Assembly (NCBI GenBank): GCA_017436705.1
Contig: JAFSCP010000036.1
Location: 62,001 to 126,000 of the forward strand
Origin: Bacillota bacterium
GTDB lineage: Bacteria > Bacillota > Clostridia > Peptostreptococcales > Anaerovoracaceae
DNA: 64,000 nucleotides
Reading direction: 5' to 3'
The notes beneath the pieces are model-generated. The model was given only the letters and a program-made list of their open reading frames with translations. It did not search any database and was not told the DNA's origin. A program made the position numbers and the translations under genes. Of the stretch, positions 58,802-64,000 are shown in pieces. Numbering within the stretch: the stretch's first letter is position 1; each line of letters opens with the position of its first letter.

Positions 58802-60073
58802 TTAGCCGAGCATTTCGATGAATGCTTCGATTCTTGTCTTTAACTGTTCGGAGTCTTCGTCAGCGTAGTCTGTTTCGATTCCAAGTACAGGGATTCCTGC
58901 TTCCTTAAGAGCAGCTTCTACTGTGTAGCCTTCTGTGTCGTAGAGGCAGCAGAACTTCAGGTTAACATCGATTACGCCGTCAACCTTGTATTCTTTAGCA
59001 AGACGGATGATATCGTCAACTCTGCCGGAGTTAGGAGTGAAGCATGCACAGTTGATTCCCATGTATCTTTCAGCGATTGCTCTGTACTGTTCATCTAATG
59101 TAGCCTTGCCTTCTTCAACCTGTCCTTCGAAGTAACGTGTACCTGTACAAGTTTCTTCACAAACTACTGCAGCTCCGCTTGTTTCGATGATGTGGTGGAG
59201 TTTCCAGTTAGGAATAGCCATTGGAGTACCAGTGAGCATGATTCTCTTTGTTCCTGCAGGGAATACGGAAACACCGTCAGCGATTCTCTGTTCAAGTTCG
59301 TCAGCCAGCTTGTTGCACATCATAGCGCATCTTGCAGGGTCATCGAAGAAAGCAATCTGGGACATTAAGAGAGCGTCCTTGCCGCTGATAGGAATGTTTT
59401 CAGCCTTTCTTGCTTCGTAAACTCTTGCCATTGCTTTTCTCTTTTCGTTGATGAGCTTGATAGCAGCTTCAAGAGATTCCGCAGTGATTTCCTTGCCAGT
59501 AACTTTTTCAACGATTGCAGCGAAATCTTTGATTTCTTCTGTCCACTTAACGATGTCTTTTTCTCTCTTCATCTGAGGGATATCCATTACGTGCATAGGA
59601 ACGTCTGTACCGAGGATTTCCCAGGCTTTCTTCTTGCCGTCGCAGGTTGTTTCACCAACGTACATATCAGCAATTCTGAAGAAAGGACAAGTCTTGCCAA
59701 GTCTTGCACCTACAGATGCTTTGATTAAAGGACAGGTTCCCTTAGGAAGAACAGCTTCTCCGTCTGGTACCCAGAACTGGGAACCGCCGCAAAGGCCTGT
59801 AACGATACCGTTAGCTGCGATTACGACTTCGTCAGGAACATATACGCAGAAAGTACCGAAAACTTTCTGTCCGTTCTTCTGTGCTTCGATAAGTTCAGCA
59901 GGTCTGATACCGTGGATATCAGCAACTACCATATCCCAGAAAGCCATACCTTCTGGTCTGTTTTCCTGTGAAAGGTAAACATCACCGTAAGCTACAGGTA
60001 AAACTGCACATAAATTGTCGTGGTTTTCAAGGTCCATGCCAAGTTCTTTCCACATTTCAACATAATTTGCCAT
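58802..60073 (-). CDS. Double-cubane-cluster-type 2-hydroxyacyl-CoA dehydratase family protein (paralogue 2)
   Basis: A 423-residue relative of paralogue 1, about 40 residues longer at the N-terminus. The cysteine pattern is kept: C76 (GTFCVYVP), C95, C114 (GTCPLIKAS), C129 (TCPFF), C144 (ETTCDGKKKAWE), C309 (EETCTGTRYFEG), C342 and C375/C376 (KFCCLYDTEG). C246 of paralogue 1 is replaced by Thr (GTPMAI). The two could form a heterodimer, or be two homodimeric enzymes. Position upstream of DUF3343, activase and paralogue 1 on one strand suggests one operon. Substrate unknown. Confidence 0.85.
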   Translation of the reverse strand: MANYVEMWKELGMDLENHDNLCAVLPVAYGDVYLSQENRPEGMAFWDMVVADIHGIRPAELIEAQKNGQKVFGTFCVYVPDEVVIAANGIVTGLCGGSQFWVPDGEAVLPKGTCPLIKASVGARLGKTCPFFRIADMYVGETTCDGKKKAWEILGTDVPMHVMDIPQMKREKDIVKWTEEIKDFAAIVEKVTGKEITAESLEAAIKLINEKRKAMARVYEARKAENIPISGKDALLMSQIAFFDDPARCAMMCNKLADELEQRIADGVSVFPAGTKRIMLTGTPMAIPNWKLHHIIETSGAAVVCEETCTGTRYFEGQVEEGKATLDEQYRAIAERYMGINCACFTPNSGRVDDIIRLAKEYKVDGVIDVNLKFCCLYDTEGYTVEAALKEAGIPVLGIETDYADEDSEQLKTRIEAFIEMLG

Positions 60074-60149
60074 AGTTAAAATCTCCTATTCTTCTTCTGA
60101 TAATCTGGGTAATAACGGCTGTATTTTAAGAGCGTAAAAAACTGGCCGG

Positions 60150-61286
60150 TTACGCTCCTGTAAGTTCTCTTAAAGCTGCAATTGCAGTGTCCACTTCTTC
60201 TTCAGTGTTATAATGTGAGAAGCTGAAACGAACTGCGCCCTGCTCCACTGTTCCCAGAGCTTTGTGCATAAGCGGCGCGCAATGGGCCCCCGGACGTGTT
60301 GAAATTCCGTAAGTTACAAAGAGTTCATCACTCACATCTGATGAATCATATTCGCCCAGATTGATTGTAACAATCGGACATCGTTCAGTACCGCTGAAGT
60401 CACCGTAAATCTTTATATTGTGAATGTCCTTGATGCCGTTGTAGAATCTCCACATGAGAGCCTGTTCTTTTTCGCGGATTGTATCAATGCCTGTTTCCAT
60501 AAGGTATTCCAGGGCAGCATCAAGACCGGCAATTCCATGGCCGTTAAGAGTTCCCGCTTCAAGAGCTGTCGGCATATCGTCAGGATGTTTTTTCAGATAA
60601 GTCTGCACACCGCTGCCTCCGCATTTAAGAGGATTTACTGCCAGACCTTCGCGCACATAAATCCCGCCTGTGCCTTGAGGTCCAAGCAGACTCTTATGAC
60701 CTGTAAAGCACAGAATATCAATGTTCATAGCCTGTACATCTATAGGGAAAACACCTGCAGTTTGGGAAGCATCTACGATAAAAATCAGTCCGTGCTTCCT
60801 GGCAATCTGACCGACTCTGGCAACATCCACCAGGTTTCCTGTAAGGTTGGAACCGTTGGTGCATACAATTACCCTGGTGTTTTCTTTAATAAGTTTTTCA
60901 AAATCATCATAATCAATTGTGCCTGTCCTGTTGGACTTGACAATGGAAAGCTCTACGCCCTTCTCTTCCATTTCATACAGAGGTCTGAGCACAGAATTAT
61001 GCTCAAGTTCTGTCGTAATTGCATGATCTCCGGGCTCCAGAACCCCCTTGATTGCAATATTCAGAGCCTCAGTCGAGTTGGCAGTAAAAGCAATCTGCTT
61101 GGCATCTTCAGCATTGAAAAATTCCGCAAGTTTGGCACGTGTGCCGTAAACTGTTCTGGCTGCTTCAAGGGATGCTTCATGCACGCCTCTTCCGGCATTT
61201 CCAAGGGAATTCATGGCGTGAATAACTGCATCGGTAACCTGCTGAGGTTTTCTCATTGTTGTTGCTGCATTGTCAAAATAAATCAA
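60150..61286 (-). CDS. Cysteine desulfurase-like class V aminotransferase (EF2568/TIGR01977 type)
   Basis: A fold-type I class V PLP enzyme: MIYFDNAATTMRKP, ELEHNSVLRPL, PLP lysine K198 in FTGHKSLLGPQG and catalytic C336 in RPGAHCAPLMHKALG. The persulfide-forming cysteine is thus present. It belongs to the group near EF2568 of Enterococcus, which travels with selenium or sulfur mobilisation genes, and is distinct from the iscS in this window (54526-55695). It is the first gene of the cluster with both double-cubane proteins and DUF3343, and may feed sulfur to them. Confidence 0.88.
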   Translation of the reverse strand: MIYFDNAATTMRKPQQVTDAVIHAMNSLGNAGRGVHEASLEAARTVYGTRAKLAEFFNAEDAKQIAFTANSTEALNIAIKGVLEPGDHAITTELEHNSVLRPLYEMEEKGVELSIVKSNRTGTIDYDDFEKLIKENTRVIVCTNGSNLTGNLVDVARVGQIARKHGLIFIVDASQTAGVFPIDVQAMNIDILCFTGHKSLLGPQGTGGIYVREGLAVNPLKCGGSGVQTYLKKHPDDMPTALEAGTLNGHGIAGLDAALEYLMETGIDTIREKEQALMWRFYNGIKDIHNIKIYGDFSGTERCPIVTINLGEYDSSDVSDELFVTYGISTRPGAHCAPLMHKALGTVEQGAVRFSFSHYNTEEEVDTAIAALRELTGA

Positions 61287-61420
61287 ATTTCAACACCTCT
61301 TTTCCTGATTAAAGTATAAGGCCCTGCAACATTTCAGTCCAATTGAAAAATAATTTATAGTTTTTTTAACCTATTGATTGTGTCAATGGAAGTTTGGCTC
61401 TGTGGAAAATTTTTTGCCAT

Positions 61421-61450
61421 AAAAAAACAGCCCCGGAGGACTGTTTTTTA
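61421..61450. terminator. Terminator after spo0A
   Basis: AAAAACAG/CTGTTTTT (61423-61430 and 61441-61448) encloses CCCCGGAGGA, with A and T tracts on both sides. It ends spo0A on the - strand and may also act on the + strand. Confidence 0.85.
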
Positions 61451-61460
61451 TGATTTGATT

Positions 61461-62270
61461 TTAACCCACCTTACGTTCAAGTCTCAGCTTGTCAGCAATA
61501 ATGGCGATGAATTCACTGTTTGTCGGTTTGCCTTTCTGCTGCTGGACTGTGTAGCCGAAGAGGGATTCAAGGGTCTCCATCTTGCCTCTGTTCCACGCAA
61601 GTTCAATAGCATGGCGGATTGCTCTTTCCACGCGGGACGGCGTAGTATTGTTCATTGATGCAACCACCGGATAAAGTTCCTTGGTCACTGCACTCAGCAG
61701 ATCCATGTTGCCTACAACAAGGGTAATTGCATCTCTCAGATACTGGTATCCCTTGATATGAGCCGGAACTCCTATTTCATGGATAAGATTGGTTATGTCA
61801 ATTTCCAGGTCGTTGTTAAGTAATGAATCTCTGAGAACAAGTGATTTTTTAAGGTTTGTCTGTCCGATTTCCGGTCTGAAAATATCGGTCACTTTATTTT
61901 CAAGCTGATTGATTCTCTTTACAAGCAGGCTCATGTTTACCGGTTTTACCAGATAATACTGAGCGCCCATTGACATTGCTTTCTGAATGATTGAATCCTG
62001 TCCGATTGCAGAAGTCATAACAACCCGCGGATATTTTGGCAGGTCCATATTGTTGAGAGTTTCAAGAACGCCCAGACCATCCATGTGAGGCATGATAAGG
62101 TCAAGAACCAGAACATCAGGACGGCGCCCGTTCTCAATCATTTCCACTGCTTCCAGACCGTCATTGGCCACAAACATAATTTCCATGTTATCCTGACTTC
62201 TCAGGTACTCTGCAACTACATCACAAAAATCTCTGTTGTCGTCGACAATTCCAATAGTAATTTTCTTCAT
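61461..62270 (-). CDS. spo0A: Sporulation master regulator Spo0A
   Basis: This response regulator has the receiver domain (phospho-acceptor Asp in [13 protein letters not shown], Lys in YLVKPVNM, acidic pocket VDDN) and a C-terminal Spo0A DNA-binding domain ([51 protein letters not shown]). The length of 269 aa is exact for the family. Phosphorylated Spo0A starts sporulation and hence the spoIIIA operon at 15 kb. The gap to spoIVB is 152 bases, room for its own promoter. It is the last gene before the terminator at 61421. Confidence 0.97.
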   Translation of the reverse strand: MKKITIGIVDDNRDFCDVVAEYLRSQDNMEIMFVANDGLEAVEMIENGRRPDVLVLDLIMPHMDGLGVLETLNNMDLPKYPRVVMTSAIGQDSIIQKAMSMGAQYYLVKPVNMSLLVKRINQLENKVTDIFRPEIGQTNLKKSLVLRDSLLNNDLEIDITNLIHEIGVPAHIKGYQYLRDAITLVVGNMDLLSAVTKELYPVVASMNNTTPSRVERAIRHAIELAWNRGKMETLESLFGYTVQQQKGKPTNSEFIAIIADKLRLERKVG

Positions 62271-62422
62271 TTTTTTCTTTTCCTCCTGTTTATTGCTTTA
62301 TTCAGTTTTACAAACACACATCTGCCAAAATAAGGCAAATTTCTTTCACGAGATTATTGTACTATAGATTAAAAATCTTGTGGACGCTTTTTTAGTACAA
62401 GTTGTTACAGGGTGTAACAAAA

Positions 62423-63499
62423 TCAGATGTTTTTTTCACATTCTTCAATCATCCACTCCACAAATATGCCGTATCCTTTTGTCGGATTGTTTACAAGTAC
62501 ATGTGTAACAGCCCCGATAATCCTGTTATTCTGTATAATCGGACTGCCGCTCATGCCTTGCACAATTCCTCCGCTGCTGGCAAGAAGTTTTTCATCAACT
62601 ACTTCTATTTCCATTCCTTTGCTTTCCGGTTCTTTCTGTGGATTAACCTTTGTAATTTTTATATCAAATTTTTCAACATTGCTGCCATCAATTGTGGTCA
62701 GTATATAGGCATCTCCTACCTCAACCTGATCCTGCCGTCCCATTACCATTGGCTGTGCCAGCTGAAAATCCCTGAAATCGTCAGCCTGGGAATATATTCC
62801 GAACTGGGAATTGCAAACCACATCTCCGATAGGATCTTCATTACCGTAGAAAATTCCCCTTATTTCTCCCGGTTTGCCTGCTTCACCTTCCTGGATTGAT
62901 TTAACTTCTGTGCGCAGAAGCTGACCATTGCCAGCCTCAAGAAGTGTACCGGTCTGATTTTCGTAGATTCCATGGCCTAGGGCTGCGAAAAGATTGGTCT
63001 GCGGATCATAAAAGGTCAGTGTTCCGATTCCTGCGATTTTTTCCTTGACCCAGACACCTATTTTTTTCTCACCGGTTTCCCTGTCAAGCACAGGCTCAAT
63101 AAAAACCTCAAGTTCCTTTTCTTTGCGGAGTACTTTCAGTTTAAGTGGGTTGGAAGACGGTGATAATTCTGCTTTATTGACAATTTCCGACACATCCTTG
63201 GCATAATAAACCGGCTCATCGTTGATTGACAGAATCATATCACCAATCTGAAGACCTGCACTGTAACCGGGGCTGACTACTGAATCTTCTGTCTCTATTT
63301 CTTCCAGGCCCACAACAAGAACACCTTTCACATTCATTCTTATTCCGACAGACTGACCGCCGGGTACAAGGACACGCTCACTTATGACCTGTACAGCTTC
63401 CTTTGCTTCATCGGTATATTCGGCTGCAAAACCAGCAATTCCAATAATCGACAGCGTAAACACAAAGATAATCAGAGCGCTTTTAATTTTTCTGTTCAT
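62423..63499 (-). CDS. spoIVB: SpoIVB signalling serine peptidase (S55)
   Basis: An N-terminal membrane segment (SALIIFVFTLSIIGIAGFAAEY) is followed by a PDZ domain (about 90-160: VSPGYSAGLQIGDMILSINDEP) and the S55 peptidase part with GHGIYENQTG (catalytic His) and the nucleophile Ser in GMSGSPIIQNNRIIGAVTHVL. SpoIVB is secreted from the forespore and cleaves SpoIVFA, releasing sigma-K processing. The order spoIVB-spo0A is conserved. A BofC-like gene lies directly upstream. Confidence 0.96.
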   Translation of the reverse strand: MNRKIKSALIIFVFTLSIIGIAGFAAEYTDEAKEAVQVISERVLVPGGQSVGIRMNVKGVLVVGLEEIETEDSVVSPGYSAGLQIGDMILSINDEPVYYAKDVSEIVNKAELSPSSNPLKLKVLRKEKELEVFIEPVLDRETGEKKIGVWVKEKIAGIGTLTFYDPQTNLFAALGHGIYENQTGTLLEAGNGQLLRTEVKSIQEGEAGKPGEIRGIFYGNEDPIGDVVCNSQFGIYSQADDFRDFQLAQPMVMGRQDQVEVGDAYILTTIDGSNVEKFDIKITKVNPQKEPESKGMEIEVVDEKLLASSGGIVQGMSGSPIIQNNRIIGAVTHVLVNNPTKGYGIFVEWMIEECEKNI

Positions 63500-63507
63500 G
63501 ATGCCAC

Positions 63508-63996
63508 CTAACTTTCAAAATCCTGAAGAAGTACGGCAAGCTGCTCCTGGGTATCAACCCTGTAACCTTCATCGAAAAGTTTCTGATCATCAGGTCCAAG
63601 CACATCATAAATTATTTCTGTCGTTTCAAGTTCAACCTGATTACCGCTTTCATCGATAAAAAATACTTTGATTTCGCTTCCGTCTCTTCTGACTAAATAA
63701 TATGTGGCACCAGCCTGTGCAATGTCTGGTTTTTCTTCATCTTGCTGGCCGATTTCATCTTCATCCTGGTTGTTTTCACCGAAACGTCCGATAAAATCTC
63801 CCGGATTGTACACATCCTTATTCTCCGGTTCTGTTACATTCTGGCTCTGCTCATGGATATCCTGATTTCCGGCTGAAGATGGCTGGTCACTGTTCTGCGG
63901 CCAGGCAATTATAACGATAATCAGACATAAAACCACAATAATGGCGGCATATATAAAAGTTCTGTAATTTTTCTTTTTTCTCTGTTCGATAAACAT
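63508..63996 (-). CDS. Membrane-anchored protein with BofC-like C-terminal domain
   Basis: This 162-residue protein begins with a basic segment and a membrane helix (FIYAAIIVVLCLIIVIIAW), then a disordered acidic linker to about 92. Residues 95-162 (TYYLVRRDGSEIKVFFIDESGNQVE, TTEIIYDVLGPDDQKLFDEGYRVDTQEQ, LAVLLQDFES) resemble the C-terminal domain of BofC, the forespore inhibitor of SpoIVB. The gene precedes spoIVB by 8 bases, so they are cotranscribed. The start ATG lies 4 bases from the window end, so the promoter is not visible and a longer N-terminus cannot be excluded. Confidence 0.72.
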   Translation of the reverse strand: MFIEQRKKKNYRTFIYAAIIVVLCLIIVIIAWPQNSDQPSSAGNQDIHEQSQNVTEPENKDVYNPGDFIGRFGENNQDEDEIGQQDEEKPDIAQAGATYYLVRRDGSEIKVFFIDESGNQVELETTEIIYDVLGPDDQKLFDEGYRVDTQEQLAVLLQDFES

Positions 63997-64000
63997 TTCA

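Noticed and set aside
56562-60073. Straightforward (R)-2-hydroxyglutaryl-CoA dehydratase HgdAB
   Set aside because: The TTCDGKKK signature, the DUF3343 and desulfurase neighbours and the lack of CoA-pathway genes favour double-cubane reductases; kept only as an alternative.
60420-61319. + strand open frame of 299 codons
   Set aside because: It is antisense to the cysteine desulfurase-like gene and rich in Cys/His/Phe as expected for a shadow frame.

Overview
The window comes from a Gram-positive, endospore-forming anaerobe of the class Clostridia. It carries a complete spoIIIA operon, spo0A and spoIVB, an Fe-S flavoprotein electron-transfer complex, and an oxygen-sensitive 2-hydroxyacyl-CoA-dehydratase-like system with its activase. 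Coding density is high and the gene order is largely that of Firmicutes housekeeping operons. A family such as Anaerovoracaceae would fit, but the sequence alone does not prove it. I saw no rRNA, tRNA, CRISPR array, prophage or insertion sequence.

Left part (1-15 kb, + strand): a cell-wall and tRNA-modification operon (5'-truncated mltG, trmR, trhP) is followed by a CNNM/CorC membrane protein. Next comes a three-gene NADH-linked Fe-S flavoprotein complex (NuoE-like, NuoF-like, and a NuoG-like protein with an internal GltD/NfnB-type module). Its layout resembles the Stn family of electron-bifurcating transhydrogenases. An unusual ABC amino-acid-type transporter follows: its ATPase has an RsbW-like tail and its binding protein appears circularly permuted. 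Two regulators with recognisable operators come next, then a 27-residue lipopeptide-like ORF.

Middle part (15-38 kb, + strand): spoIIIAA-AH, with an extremely short AF, leads into asp23, nusB, a TsaD-like paralogue, xseA, xseB, ispA, dxs and tlyA (transcription, DNA repair, isoprenoids, rRNA methylation). After an aminotransferase come mutS, mutL, miaA, a tyrosine recombinase, a methionine-gamma-lyase-fold (YnbB-like) protein, a VTT-domain membrane protein, a membrane-bound Xre regulator and a YneA-like SOS division inhibitor with three SOS boxes.

Right part (38-64 kb, mostly - strand): ruvX, ireB and alaS are interleaved with small hypothetical genes. They are followed by a CcdA/TlpA thiol-redox pair and cardiolipin synthase. 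A + strand island holds a VTE5-like kinase, a CDF-like protein, a hydrolase and a glutamate-type symporter, and it converges on gdhA. Next are the sulfur-transfer operon iscS-iscU-mnmA and a five-gene cluster (cysteine desulfurase, two double-cubane-type dehydratase-family proteins, a DUF3343 Se/S-carrier-like protein, and an activase). The window ends with spo0A, spoIVB and a gene whose C-terminus looks like BofC.

Points that stand out: the double-cubane/Se-S-carrier cluster, the Stn-like complex, the permuted binding protein with its fused ATPase, and two intergenic hairpin elements that share a conserved core but have different, self-complementary outer arms.
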